This document shows, piece after piece, positions 17,334 through 26,264 of a DNA stretch of 64,000 bases. The DNA lies in assembly GCF_008040165.1 (NCBI RefSeq), contig NZ_VRUR01000001.1:246150-310149 (forward strand), read 5' to 3'. The stretch comes from Flagellimonas hymeniacidonis (GTDB taxonomy: Bacteria; Bacteroidota; Bacteroidia; Flavobacteriales; Flavobacteriaceae). Each line of letters begins with the position of its first letter. Position 1 is the stretch's first letter. A program made the translations under genes and the position numbers. The notes under the pieces were generated by a model, which saw only the letters and a list, made by a program, of their open reading frames with translations, made no database searches and was not told where the DNA came from.

Positions 17334-18200
17334 TCAATTCTCATTTTTTGTAAGTGGTATTCCCTTTAATATTTGTTTTATTCTATTGGTATTGTTCATT
17401 TCTTTATATACATTTTCAAAGTCCCCGCTTAAAAGCAATTGCTTAAATCTTTCTAGGTTGTGAATATATTCCTCCAAAGTTTCCACCACATTTTCTTTGT
17501 TTTGCTCAAAAATTGGTGTCCACATGTCTGGAGAACTTTTTGCTAAACGAACGGTACTCTCAAAACCACTCCCTGCCATGTCAAAAATATCACGCTCATT
17601 TTTTTCTTTTTCAATTACCGTCTTTCCCAACATAAATGAGCTTATATGTGATAAATGGGATACATAAGCTATATGTTTGTCGTGCGCTTCAGGATTCATA
17701 TACCGAATGCGCATTTTCAACTTCTGAAAAATTTCAAGTGCCTTTTCTTGAAGTTTGAATGCGGTTTTTTCAACCTCGCAAATAATATTGGTCTTCCCCT
17801 CATACAAGCCATTAATTGCCGCTGAAGGTCCTGAAAACTCCGTACCTGCAATGGGGTGGCAAGCCAAGAAATTTCTTCTTTTGGGGTGGTTATCAACTGT
17901 TTCGCAAATTAGTTTTTTGGTAGATCCGGCGTCCATTACTACAGTTTCATCACCTACAGCATCCAAAATCTTTGGTAGTTCCTTTACAAGAGCATCCACT
18001 GGAATACTAACGAAAACCATATCAGCGGTAGCGAGAGCATCATAAGTTCCTTTTTGGTCTACTAACTGCAGTTCTAAAGCCTCATCTACATGAGCTTCTT
18101 TTTTATCTATTCCAATGATATTTGCATCTGGGTATAAGCGTTTTATATCCTTTGCAAAAGATCCTCCTATTAATCCAACACCAATGATAACTAAGTTCAT
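17334..18200 (-). CDS. tyrA: Prephenate dehydrogenase
   Basis: A 288-residue NAD(P)-dependent enzyme converting prephenate to 4-hydroxyphenylpyruvate, the tyrosine branch. The Rossmann motif is GVGLIGGS at residues 7-14. The active-site blocks DAGSTKKLI and ACHPIAGTEFSGP follow at about 90-125, and YVSHLSHISSFML near 178 holds the catalytic His region. There is no C-terminal ACT domain at this length, so it is probably not feedback regulated by one. It lies between an aminotransferase (3-base gap) and the DAHP synthase fusion. Confidence 0.93.
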   Translation of the reverse strand: MNLVIIGVGLIGGSFAKDIKRLYPDANIIGIDKKEAHVDEALELQLVDQKGTYDALATADMVFVSIPVDALVKELPKILDAVGDETVVMDAGSTKKLICETVDNHPKRRNFLACHPIAGTEFSGPSAAINGLYEGKTNIICEVEKTAFKLQEKALEIFQKLKMRIRYMNPEAHDKHIAYVSHLSHISSFMLGKTVIEKEKNERDIFDMAGSGFESTVRLAKSSPDMWTPIFEQNKENVVETLEEYIHNLERFKQLLLSGDFENVYKEMNNTNRIKQILKGIPLTKNEN

Positions 18201-18203
18201 ACC

Positions 18204-19346
18204 CTAAAATCTTTCGATTGCTTCCATAATTCTCTCCTCTTTAACACACAATGAAAAACGAATATATCCTTCTCCATTACTGCCAAAAATAGTTCCTGGA
18301 GCTATGAAAATATTCTTGTCATATAGCAATTGGTCTATAAATTCTTCTGAAGAAACTGAACCTTTGGGAAGTTTACACCAAACAAACATTCCCACTGCCT
18401 TTTTATCATAGTTACAGCCCAATTTTTCAGCTAACTGAAACATAAGCTCTCTCCTCTTTGTATATACCTCATCCAAAGCTTCAAACCATTCTGGCCCGCT
18501 CTTAAGGGCAGCTATGGCTCCCTTCTGAATTCCATAGAACATTCCGGAATCCATATTGCTTTTTACTTTAAGAACTGCGTTGATATGATCCGCACTGCCT
18601 AACACCATTCCCACGCGCCAACCAGCCATATTAAAAGTCTTACTTAAACTATTAAGTTCTAAAGTGCAGTCTTTGGCACCATCAATAGACAAAATACTTG
18701 TTGGGTTGTTGGATAAAACAAAGCTGTACGGATTATCATTTACCAGCAATATATTATGCAGGGTGGCAAAATTGATTAAGGATTTTAACTGTGATATGTT
18801 GGCGGTTGCTCCAGTAGGCATATGGGGATAACTAACCCACATAATTTTCACCTTCGAAAGGTCCGTCTCAGTCAATTGTTCCAAATCTGGAAACCATCCA
18901 TTTTCTGCCTTTAAATCATATGTCCGTGGAATGGCTCCTACCAATTTGGTTACGGCAGCATAGGTCGGATACCCTGGATTAGGCAACAAAACCTCATCAC
19001 CTTCATTTAAAAAGGCCATGCTAATATGCATAATACCTTCCTTAGACCCCATAAGGGGTAAAATTTCATTTTGACTGTTCAAGGCTACCCCAAATTTTTC
19101 TTGATAGAATTGTGCTATTGCCTCTCGCAGTTCAGGCAAGCCCTGATAACTCTGGTATTGATGGGCACCCATATCTGTAATGGAATCTCTCAAAGTTTCC
19201 AAAACTTTAGAAGAAGGCGCCAAATCTGGACTGCCAATGCCCATGTTTATGATGGGTTTTCCTTGATTGATAAGTCCTCTTACCTCTCTCAATTTTTTAG
19301 AGAAATAATATTCTTGTACGCTATGTAACCTATCCGCTACGATCAT
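18204..19346 (-). CDS. Class I/II aminotransferase, probably aromatic amino acid
   Basis: A 380-residue fold-type I PLP enzyme. The PLP lysine lies in LNSLSKTFNMAGWRVGM, with NPGYPTY upstream and the C-terminal arginine in GYIRFSLCV. Its place between pheA and tyrA makes transamination of phenylpyruvate and 4-hydroxyphenylpyruvate (or prephenate) the likely job; sequence alone cannot separate that from aspartate or methionine aminotransferases. The start overlaps the pheA stop by four bases (ATGA). Confidence 0.88.
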   Translation of the reverse strand: MIVADRLHSVQEYYFSKKLREVRGLINQGKPIINMGIGSPDLAPSSKVLETLRDSITDMGAHQYQSYQGLPELREAIAQFYQEKFGVALNSQNEILPLMGSKEGIMHISMAFLNEGDEVLLPNPGYPTYAAVTKLVGAIPRTYDLKAENGWFPDLEQLTETDLSKVKIMWVSYPHMPTGATANISQLKSLINFATLHNILLVNDNPYSFVLSNNPTSILSIDGAKDCTLELNSLSKTFNMAGWRVGMVLGSADHINAVLKVKSNMDSGMFYGIQKGAIAALKSGPEWFEALDEVYTKRRELMFQLAEKLGCNYDKKAVGMFVWCKLPKGSVSSEEFIDQLLYDKNIFIAPGTIFGSNGEGYIRFSLCVKEERIMEAIERF

Positions 19347-20173
19347 GACAGCAATGCATTTTTATATTCACCTAAAACTCTAAAATCCTCAGACATGATC
19401 TCCAACAATGCCTTTGCTTTTGAAAAATTACTGTATGCATCAAAAGTCACATCCACAAAAAAGGCATATTTCCACGGGGTTTCTATCACTGGCAATGACT
19501 GAATCTTGGTTAGGTTTAAGTTACAATCACTCATTACATTCAATACAGTTGCCAAGCTCCCTCGCTTATGATCCGTTATGAAACGTAAAGAAGCTTTGTT
19601 GATTTCTTCTTCTGGTAAAACCTTGTTTTGCTTTTTTAGGATGATAAAACGGGTAGCATTATTCTTTATGGTCTGAATTTCGGGAGCAATAATTTCCAAA
19701 TTGTATAAGTCGGCCGCCACTTTCGGAGCAATAGCTCCAATATGTTTCAACTCCTTATCCATAATACGTTTGGCCGTCTCTGCAGTATCCACATCTTCCA
19801 CTAGTTTTATGCTCGAATATTGCTTAAAGAATTCTTTACACTGCAATAAAGCCATTGGGTGAGAATGGACCTCCTTAAGATTATGAAGCGAACATCCTTT
19901 TAACATCATTAAGTTATGATGGATATTTAGGTAATGCTCGCCAATAATGTGCATATCATTATGATATACTAGATTGTAATTGGGAATTATGGATCCTGCT
20001 ATAGAATTTTCGATGGCCATAATTCCTTTATCCGCCGAACCATTTTGCAAATGTTCTATAATAGCATCAAAAGAAAGGCATTCCAACAAATCTATGTCCT
20101 CACCAAAATAGTCCTTTGCCACTTGATGGTGGTTAGATCCCTTTATTCCCTGTATTGCAACTTTTAAATCCAT
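19343..20173 (-). CDS. pheA: Prephenate dehydratase with ACT domain
   Basis: A 276-residue monofunctional enzyme that turns prephenate into phenylpyruvate. The catalytic half (1-180) includes GIMAIENSIAGSI, IHHNLMMLKG, and the active-site NNATRFIIL. The ACT domain follows at about 195-270 (ITDHKRGSLATVLNVM, IQSLPVIETPWKYAFFVD), where phenylalanine is expected to bind for feedback inhibition. First gene of the aromatic operon; its ATG sits only three bases after the T-run of an attenuator terminator. Confidence 0.94.
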   Translation of the reverse strand: MDLKVAIQGIKGSNHHQVAKDYFGEDIDLLECLSFDAIIEHLQNGSADKGIMAIENSIAGSIIPNYNLVYHNDMHIIGEHYLNIHHNLMMLKGCSLHNLKEVHSHPMALLQCKEFFKQYSSIKLVEDVDTAETAKRIMDKELKHIGAIAPKVAADLYNLEIIAPEIQTIKNNATRFIILKKQNKVLPEEEINKASLRFITDHKRGSLATVLNVMSDCNLNLTKIQSLPVIETPWKYAFFVDVTFDAYSNFSKAKALLEIMSEDFRVLGEYKNALLS

Positions 20174-20176
20174 TGT

Positions 20177-20208
20177 AAAAAAAAAGTCCCGATTTGCATC
20201 GGGACTTT
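20177..20208 (-). terminator. Attenuator terminator before pheA
   Basis: A perfect 11-bp stem (AAAGTCCCGAT / ATCGGGACTTT, loop of four) is followed on the minus strand by nine T, ending three bases before the pheA ATG. A terminator placed between an operon leader and its first gene, rather than after a gene, indicates conditional termination. Its first arm can also pair with bases 20241-20247 inside the leader reading frame. Confidence 0.85.
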
Positions 20209-20233
20209 ATGTGTTATTATACGTAGCGTATAT

Positions 20234-20305
20234 TTAGAACAGTCCCGTACCTCTTTTAAAAAAGAAGTAGAAATAAAAACCGTTCCAGAAATACGTTTTT
20301 GTCAT
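20234..20305 (-). CDS. Aromatic-rich leader peptide of the pheA operon
   Basis: A 23-codon frame from ATG (20305) to TAA (20234). Eleven of 23 residues are aromatic: seven Phe, three Tyr, one Trp. The core reads GFYFYFFF. It ends about 26 bases before the attenuator hairpin. Bases 20241-20248 within its last codons carry CGGGACT, the complement of the first terminator arm. A ribosome stalled on the Phe codons leaves that segment free to pair and prevents the terminator; a ribosome reaching the stop covers it and lets the terminator form. This is the classic leader-peptide attenuation layout, sensing charged tRNA(Phe) and possibly tRNA(Tyr). Confidence 0.85.
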   Translation of the reverse strand: MTKTYFWNGFYFYFFFKRGTGLF

Positions 20306-20323
20306 TTTGTTGTAAATCTTGGG

Positions 20324-20351
20324 CTAAGATAGGTATTCAATTGAAAAACAA
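20324..20351 (-). promoter_or_regulatory. Probable promoter of the pheA leader
   Basis: On the minus strand, TTG (20351-20349), a 17-base spacer, then TATCTTAG (20331-20324), one mismatch from TAnnTTTG. The predicted start is around 20317, about 12 bases before the leader ATG. Confidence 0.45.
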
Positions 20352-20542
20352 AAGCTAAACCCAAAATTTTTTCGATTTTTAGCAAAATGCTCAAATTTGT
20401 TGAATATTACTTTGTAGAAATATCCTTTTTTTAAGAATTCATAATGTTTCTGGATTTTTCAAATTCCAATAGAATGACCAAAATAGATTCGTTTACCATT
20501 TCAAAATGAGATAACCAACGTAGATTGAGAAATCTAAAACCG

Positions 20543-20550
20543 TATTTTTG
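20543..20550 (+). promoter_or_regulatory. -7 promoter element of gldA
   Basis: TATTTTTG exactly matches TAnnTTTG. The nearest upstream TTG is 15 bases away, slightly short of the 17-23 consensus. The transcript would start about 12 bases before the gldA ATG. Confidence 0.45.
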
Positions 20551-20567
20551 AATTCAAATACATCTGA

Positions 20568-21461
20568 ATGTCCATTACAGTAAAAAACATCACCAAGACT
20601 TTTGGTAAGCAAAAAGCATTGAACAATATTTCTTTTTCCATTGATAAGGGTGAGATTGTCGGTTTTTTGGGTCCAAATGGTGCTGGAAAATCTACTATGA
20701 TGCGCATTTTGACCACATACTATAAGGCTAATTCGGGCGACGCCGAAGTAAATGGATTTGATGTTTTAACAGCTGATCGAGAGGTTCAAAAAAGCATTGG
20801 TTATTTACCAGAACATAATCCACTCTACCTAGAAATGTATGTAAAGGAATACTTGGCTTTTAATGCTGATGTCTATAATGTTCCCAAGCAACGTATTGAA
20901 GAAGTTATTGAACAAACTGGTCTTACATCTGAAGCCCACAAGAAAATTGGTCAATTATCCAAAGGATATCGGCAACGCGTGGGTCTGGCAGCTGCTCTAT
21001 TGCATGACCCAGAAGTCTTGATTCTAGATGAACCTACTACTGGACTTGACCCCAATCAGTTGATTGAAATACGCAAGCTGATTCGTGAAATTGGAAAAGA
21101 AAAGACCATATTGCTTTCTACCCATATCATGAAAGAAGTTGAAGCTGTCTGTGACCGCGTCATCATCATCAACAAAGGGGAATTGGTTGCTGATAAAAAA
21201 TTGGAGGAACTCCGCGAGGCCAAAGAACAGATTATAGAGGTGGAGTTTGATTATAGAGTTGAAGAAGTACTGCTAAACAAATTACCCAGCGTATCCCATG
21301 TTAAAAATGCTGGAGGCTTTACTTATGAAATTACCTTTACCACCTCCAAAGATATGAGACCTGTCGTTTTTGATTTTGCGCATGACAACAAATTAAAAAC
21401 ACTTCAGCTAAGCAGAAAAAATAAAAATTTGGAGAGTTTGTTTACCGAGTTAACCTCTTAA
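20568..21461 (+). CDS. gldA: Gliding motility ABC transporter ATPase GldA
   Basis: A 297-residue ABC ATPase. Walker A is GPNGAGKST near residues 34-42, the signature is LSKGYRQRVGLAAAL near 132, and Walker B is VLILDEPTTGLD near 151, followed by the H-loop in LLSTHIMKEVEAV. The C-terminal extension of about 80 residues fits GldA, which works with GldF and GldG in gliding motility of Bacteroidota. Those partners are not in this window. The choice of GldA over another drug-type ABC ATPase rests on overall resemblance. Confidence 0.85.
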   Translation: MSITVKNITKTFGKQKALNNISFSIDKGEIVGFLGPNGAGKSTMMRILTTYYKANSGDAEVNGFDVLTADREVQKSIGYLPEHNPLYLEMYVKEYLAFNADVYNVPKQRIEEVIEQTGLTSEAHKKIGQLSKGYRQRVGLAAALLHDPEVLILDEPTTGLDPNQLIEIRKLIREIGKEKTILLSTHIMKEVEAVCDRVIIINKGELVADKKLEELREAKEQIIEVEFDYRVEEVLLNKLPSVSHVKNAGGFTYEITFTTSKDMRPVVFDFAHDNKLKTLQLSRKNKNLESLFTELTS

Positions 21462-21509
21462 ATGGGGCTAACAAATTATACCTAAATTTAAGAGACAAAT
21501 TTGAAGTTA

Positions 21510-22712
21510 ATGAAACAGTATTTAAAAGTATTTCTTCTTGCGATTACAGTTGTTTTTTCATGTAAGACTGATAGAAAAAACGAGAATGCCGCAGTAGACA
21601 CCAAAGAAAATCCTAAGGAAACGGCATTTTTTAAAGCTAATCCACAAGCTATTCCAGAACAAGAAGTAACTACTCTAAAAATAGGAGAAAGCGCACCTGA
21701 TTTTAATTTACCAGGAACGGACGGAAAATTTCACACTCTAAATGATTATACTAATGCCGAAGTATTGGTCATTATTTTCACCTGTAACCACTGCCCTACT
21801 GCTCAAGCATATGAAGACCGTATGATACAGCTTACCAAGGATTACAAAAACAAAGGTGTTCAGGTAGTTGCTATTTCCCCCAATTCTGTTAAGGGACTGT
21901 TGCTAAATGAATTGGGCTATAGTGATTTGGGTGATACTTTTGAAGATATGATTACCCGAACTGAAGATAAAGGGTATAATTTCCCGTATTTATATGATGG
22001 TGATACCCACGGTGCTTCTTTGAAGTATGGACCAGTAGCTACTCCGCATACATATGTCTTCAATAAGGAACGAAAACTGACTTATGTAGGCAGGTTGGAC
22101 ACTTCTGAAAAACCGGGTAGTGCAAACGCCGAAGATGTACGAAATGCGATTGATAAAACACTAGCAAGTGAATCTATTAAAGAACCTGTCACAAAAACAT
22201 TCGGTTGTTCTGTAAAATGGGCATGGAAAGATAACTATGCCAAAAAAATAAATAAAGAATGGCAAGAAAAAGAGGTGACATTGGAAGAGCTTTCCGCTGA
22301 TGGCATCAAAGAACTCTTCAAAAACGATTCTGACAAATTACGCCTCATCAACGTATGGGCTACATGGTGTGGGCCGTGTGTACATGAATATCCTGAATTT
22401 GTAGACATCCACAGGATGTATCGCGGACGCGATTTCGAATTTATTTCAATTAGTGCAGATAATTTGAAGTCTAAAGATCGTGCTTTAAAGTTCTTACAAA
22501 AGAAACACTCTGCCTTGACCAACTACATCTATTCAGAAAGTGATAAATATAAAATGATAGAAGCCGTAGACCCTGAGTGGGACGGCGCATTGCCCTATAC
22601 TGCATTAGTTGCCCCGGGAGGTGAAATTATATATCGAAAAATGGGTGCTATTGATCCCTTTGAACTAAAAAAGACCATAGTAGAGCATCCAATGATGGGG
22701 AGGTATTACTAG
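21510..22712 (+). CDS. Lipoprotein with two thioredoxin-fold domains
   Basis: About 400 residues with a lipoprotein signal (MKQYLKVFLLAITVVFSC, Cys18). I chose the ATG at 21510; a TTG at 21501 adds three residues. Domain 1 (about 45-210) is peroxiredoxin-like: APDFNLPGTDGKFHTL, then IIFTCNHCPTAQAYEDRM. Domain 2 (about 240-400) is TlpA/ResA-like with the redox motif CGPC in NVWATWCGPCVHEYPEF. It probably handles thiol-disulfide exchange or peroxide at the periplasmic face. Convergent with the TonB-type gene downstream, four bases apart. Confidence 0.85.
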   Translation: MKQYLKVFLLAITVVFSCKTDRKNENAAVDTKENPKETAFFKANPQAIPEQEVTTLKIGESAPDFNLPGTDGKFHTLNDYTNAEVLVIIFTCNHCPTAQAYEDRMIQLTKDYKNKGVQVVAISPNSVKGLLLNELGYSDLGDTFEDMITRTEDKGYNFPYLYDGDTHGASLKYGPVATPHTYVFNKERKLTYVGRLDTSEKPGSANAEDVRNAIDKTLASESIKEPVTKTFGCSVKWAWKDNYAKKINKEWQEKEVTLEELSADGIKELFKNDSDKLRLINVWATWCGPCVHEYPEFVDIHRMYRGRDFEFISISADNLKSKDRALKFLQKKHSALTNYIYSESDKYKMIEAVDPEWDGALPYTALVAPGGEIIYRKMGAIDPFELKKTIVEHPMMGRYY

Positions 22713-22715
22713 AAA

Positions 22716-25043
22716 TTAATTAATCCTATCCAAGTTTTCATCAACATCTTTGTTTTTGAATTTTGTCACCTTGGAATTGCCAAAAACATATTTTACAGAA
22801 AACGCCATTTCTTTGGCATCGGCAAAATAAACACCTTCAGCTTCAACACCATTAATGGAGTAGCTTTCTTCAAAGTTCATTGCTCTGGTGATATCGTTTA
22901 GACGAATTGCACACTGCAGTTTTTTAAACAGTGTTTTTGTAACGGTAGCATCTAGTACCAACATGTTGTTTCGCTGAAATATCCCTTCCTGTCTTCTGGT
23001 CAATAACCAGCCTCCAAAAGCAATTGTGGTATCCTTCGCAATAGCGAATTGTTGATTGGAATATGCATATACATACGGATTTGTATTTCCTAAATCGGCT
23101 GTGCCATCTTCTATTTTGTTATAGATAAGACTAACCGTATTGGTCGAAGTCCACTTTTTATGTGAAAAAGGCAATGTCAACCCTGCCGAAAATCCTGATT
23201 CTTTTTCTAAGTTTATTGTCGACAAAATAGCTCTTTCCAATCCATCATCATATTGAATCGTGAAATACGTAGGATTGGCATTTCGGTAATATGTTAGATT
23301 GATAGATTTATTTTTCCATTGAAAGTTGGCAGACAATTCATTGCTCAATGTTGGCAATAAGTTCACATCATTGACGCCTTCCAAAAAAGGATTAATAAAT
23401 GTCCTTATTGTGCTTGTCCCGCTGAAATTTGGACGTGAAATACTCCGGGCAAAATTTACCGATATCGTTTTTGTACTATCCAATTTTATATTCAAACCAG
23501 CCTTAGGGAATAGGTTGGTATTCTCTCGCTCCACAAGAGGAGAAACTTCACTTTCAAGTTGCCCCGTCACTTTATTGTACTCAATTCGTAATCCCAAATT
23601 ATAGTCTATCCAGTTTTTTACATTTCCAGATAATGCAGAATAGGCTGAATGCAATTTTTCATTGTAGTCAAAATCAAAAATAGTCTCTGTATTGCCCTCA
23701 AATTCTTGTATTTTGGTAAAAGCGACCGCCCTTGCTTCATTAAGGTTTGCTCCAAATTCCCATTTCAGATTATCCGAAACACTATGTTCCAAATCCACTC
23801 TAAATGCCAATGAATTGATTTTATATTCTTGCTCCCTAATCTCATCCAAATTAAACCCAGCCTGATTAAAGTTATTAGACACTTCAGTATCCAAAGTTTG
23901 CTTAAATGAAGAATATTGAAATCCAGTGAAGAGGTTAAACTCTTTGGACAATCTTGCATTATAATTAAAATTACTGCTGAAATAATCCTTAGTATTATCA
24001 TTTTTGGATTCTGAACTAACGTTGTCCTCCCCTTCTTCACTCCGAATTAAGGTTTCCGTTTCTATGGGAGCCTTATTCGTTTGTCGTCTAAACGTTGTAT
24101 TGAATGAAACATGATCGTCTTTTTTTAGAGGATGGAAAAAACCTAATCCACCATTAAATTCTTGACGCATGTTTAATGGTATCAATACTAGGTAATCTGA
24201 AAAAATATCTTCCTCTGGAATATTGAATGCAAACGTATGACTCTCCCATTGTCCCAAATCATTAAAGCCAAAATTCCCTTGAAGGATTGATTTCCCATTG
24301 GAATAATTTCCATTCGTGTTGAAATAATTGTTGATGTTTCTTCTAAAAGATACTGTCTCACTAGTATTCACTTTTATACCTTTCTGTAAGTTTCTCTTTC
24401 TTACGACCAATAACACCGCCCTACCCTCTGCTTCATATTTTGAAGAAGGATTGTTGATCAATTCAATACTTTCAATAGCATCAACAGAGAGCGTAGCGAA
24501 TTCCTCAAAACTAATCCGCTGGCCGCCCAAATAAATCAAGGGAGTTCCCTTACCAATAATTGAAATGGATTCTCTGTCCGCAGAGATTTGAACATTGGGC
24601 AGCTTCGCCAAAACATCTATGGGGTCGGGCATGGAAGAGAATATAGGATTCTGAGTATCAATTTTTAGATTACCATTCCTGTTTGTAATTGGGTTTTTGG
24701 CTGCAACTACCTCAACATCTTCAAGTTGGGTTAGCGCTTCTTTCAATACAATTTGTAATTCTATGTTTTCATTAAGTATGATTTCCTCGGTATAATCTTG
24801 ATATCCAAGAATGGAAATAATCAAATGATAGCTGTTTTCTAAAAGACCTTCCAATTTGAATTCTCCATCAAGCAGCTGGGTGTACTTCACCAAGTCCTTT
24901 TGGTTGATATCATACAAAAGCACATCTCCTAAAGAAATAAGGTGTCCGTTTTCATCTGTTACATTTCCAGATATGGTATATTCATTTTGACAGTAGGTCG
25001 GTACTATTGCAAAACAAAAGATTAGCCAATATAGATACTTCAA
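22716..25043 (-). CDS. Outer-membrane beta-barrel protein, TonB-receptor-like
   Basis: About 775 residues. I place the start at TTG 25043, which yields a standard signal peptide (MKYLYWLIFCFAIVPTYC); a TTG at 25064 adds seven residues. Order of parts: a carboxypeptidase-like regulatory domain (YTISGNVTDENGHLISLGDV), a plug-like domain (VEVVAAKNPITNRNGNLKID, LAKLPNVQIS), then a long barrel of the OMP_b-brl_3 kind. A classical TonB box is not obvious. The ligand is unknown. The divergent-looking neighbour at 25109-26092 is a LuxR-type regulator on the same strand, possibly controlling it. Confidence 0.85.
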   Translation of the reverse strand: MKYLYWLIFCFAIVPTYCQNEYTISGNVTDENGHLISLGDVLLYDINQKDLVKYTQLLDGEFKLEGLLENSYHLIISILGYQDYTEEIILNENIELQIVLKEALTQLEDVEVVAAKNPITNRNGNLKIDTQNPIFSSMPDPIDVLAKLPNVQISADRESISIIGKGTPLIYLGGQRISFEEFATLSVDAIESIELINNPSSKYEAEGRAVLLVVRKRNLQKGIKVNTSETVSFRRNINNYFNTNGNYSNGKSILQGNFGFNDLGQWESHTFAFNIPEEDIFSDYLVLIPLNMRQEFNGGLGFFHPLKKDDHVSFNTTFRRQTNKAPIETETLIRSEEGEDNVSSESKNDNTKDYFSSNFNYNARLSKEFNLFTGFQYSSFKQTLDTEVSNNFNQAGFNLDEIREQEYKINSLAFRVDLEHSVSDNLKWEFGANLNEARAVAFTKIQEFEGNTETIFDFDYNEKLHSAYSALSGNVKNWIDYNLGLRIEYNKVTGQLESEVSPLVERENTNLFPKAGLNIKLDSTKTISVNFARSISRPNFSGTSTIRTFINPFLEGVNDVNLLPTLSNELSANFQWKNKSINLTYYRNANPTYFTIQYDDGLERAILSTINLEKESGFSAGLTLPFSHKKWTSTNTVSLIYNKIEDGTADLGNTNPYVYAYSNQQFAIAKDTTIAFGGWLLTRRQEGIFQRNNMLVLDATVTKTLFKKLQCAIRLNDITRAMNFEESYSINGVEAEGVYFADAKEMAFSVKYVFGNSKVTKFKNKDVDENLDRIN

Positions 25044-25108
25044 AACAGTTACATTTTGAAGCAAAGTAACAAGTGAACAAGGCTGTCAAGAAAAATAGAA
25101 GGTCTGAT

Positions 25109-26092
25109 TTAGGTACTAGTACCCGTACTCTTTTGTAAAAGTTCTTGCCTATTGGCAACATTTAATTTGCTGTAAATATTGGTTATATGGGTCTTTACCG
25201 TGCTGAGGCTAATAAAAAGCTCATTGGCAATCTCTTTATTGCTTTTTCCTTGAAGAATAAGACGACGGACTGTTCTTTCCTGCTTGCTCAAAACAGAAAC
25301 CAACGACTCTTGTCGCTTTCTTCTCATTCTTATTGTAAAAACACTTAGCGTTACAACAATAAAAAGTAACCCAAAAATTATCAGTTTGCTTTGCTGTAAT
25401 TCCCTTTCTAAACCAATGTTAGTTAAATAAGCTAGTTTTCTTTCTAAAAAAGCATAAGAGGAAGGGTCTAAATCACTTGCCTGTAATTCTGAGAGCAAGT
25501 TTAGATAATAGGTTTCATTTTGGGCAATATCCGTATCCAATAACTGTTGTTTATCCAATTGTTGAATCCCAATCAATTTTACCATCAATATTTGAAGCGA
25601 ATCTTTTACAAAACCTTTTCTAGGATTTGTCATTTCATCAGAAGATGTATACTGGGCAATTAAGCCAGATTCAAAGTTTTTGAACTTTTGCCACTCCAAT
25701 TGAGCTTGATTGGTCGTCTCAAAATTGGCAAATAACTGGTTCCCTTTTTTGAATCTTACAAAGTCGTTTTTAGAAAGAATAAACTCAACTTCTTTTTTAA
25801 TGGTATCATTAAGCACCTTCCTAATTCTATTAATTGAAAGCCGATACAATTCGTTTGATGCTGAAATGTACTTTTTATTAAAAGCAAAAGAGCCGTCTTT
25901 TTTAATTTTTGCTATGGCTACTGGCTTTCCGTCTCCTTCCTTTTCCAAATTGTTTAGTGAAAGCTTACTCAGCTGCACGTTTGGTTCCCACGCATCAAGG
26001 TTCTCTACGTTAACAAATCCGGAAATAGCATTCTGGGCCGAAAGTTGGAATCCGAATATGAGAAAAGTTAGGATTAAAATAAACTTCTGCAT
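25109..26092 (-). CDS. Membrane-anchored LuxR-type transcriptional regulator
   Basis: A 327-residue protein. The ATG at 26092 begins a signal sequence (MQKFILILTFLIFGFQLSAQ). The N-terminal 220 residues would be outside the cytoplasm, then a transmembrane helix (IIFGLLFIVVTLSVFTI) leads to a C-terminal LuxR helix-turn-helix (LSKQERTVRRLILQGKSNKE, ISLSTVKTHITNIYSKL). This one-component membrane-spanning design is found in many Bacteroidota. It lies 65 bases upstream of the outer-membrane receptor gene, so it may sense an envelope signal and regulate that gene (inference). Confidence 0.85.
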   Translation of the reverse strand: MQKFILILTFLIFGFQLSAQNAISGFVNVENLDAWEPNVQLSKLSLNNLEKEGDGKPVAIAKIKKDGSFAFNKKYISASNELYRLSINRIRKVLNDTIKKEVEFILSKNDFVRFKKGNQLFANFETTNQAQLEWQKFKNFESGLIAQYTSSDEMTNPRKGFVKDSLQILMVKLIGIQQLDKQQLLDTDIAQNETYYLNLLSELQASDLDPSSYAFLERKLAYLTNIGLERELQQSKLIIFGLLFIVVTLSVFTIRMRRKRQESLVSVLSKQERTVRRLILQGKSNKEIANELFISLSTVKTHITNIYSKLNVANRQELLQKSTGTST

Positions 26093-26233
26093 CAAAAAAT
26101 ACTTAATGAATAAATTTAAGGTATTTAGGTGGTTGGGACAATCCCCATAGTTGTTTTGCTCCTTCAATTGCATTGCATTTTTTTTCAACGCTATTTTCCA
26201 GCAAACATCATGTTATTCAAATATGCAAATCGG

Positions 26234-26241
26234 TACTTTTG
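26234..26241 (+). promoter_or_regulatory. -7 promoter element of the decarboxylase gene
   Basis: TACTTTTG matches TAnnTTTG exactly, 23 bases before the ATG at 26265. No clear -33 TTG is seen at the right distance. Confidence 0.35.
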
Positions 26242-26264
26242 CATTTGCGATGTAATAATACTTC

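Noticed and set aside
25710..26150. A 146-codon plus-strand frame
   Set aside because: Antisense to the LuxR-type regulator gene, no recognisable domain, shadow composition.
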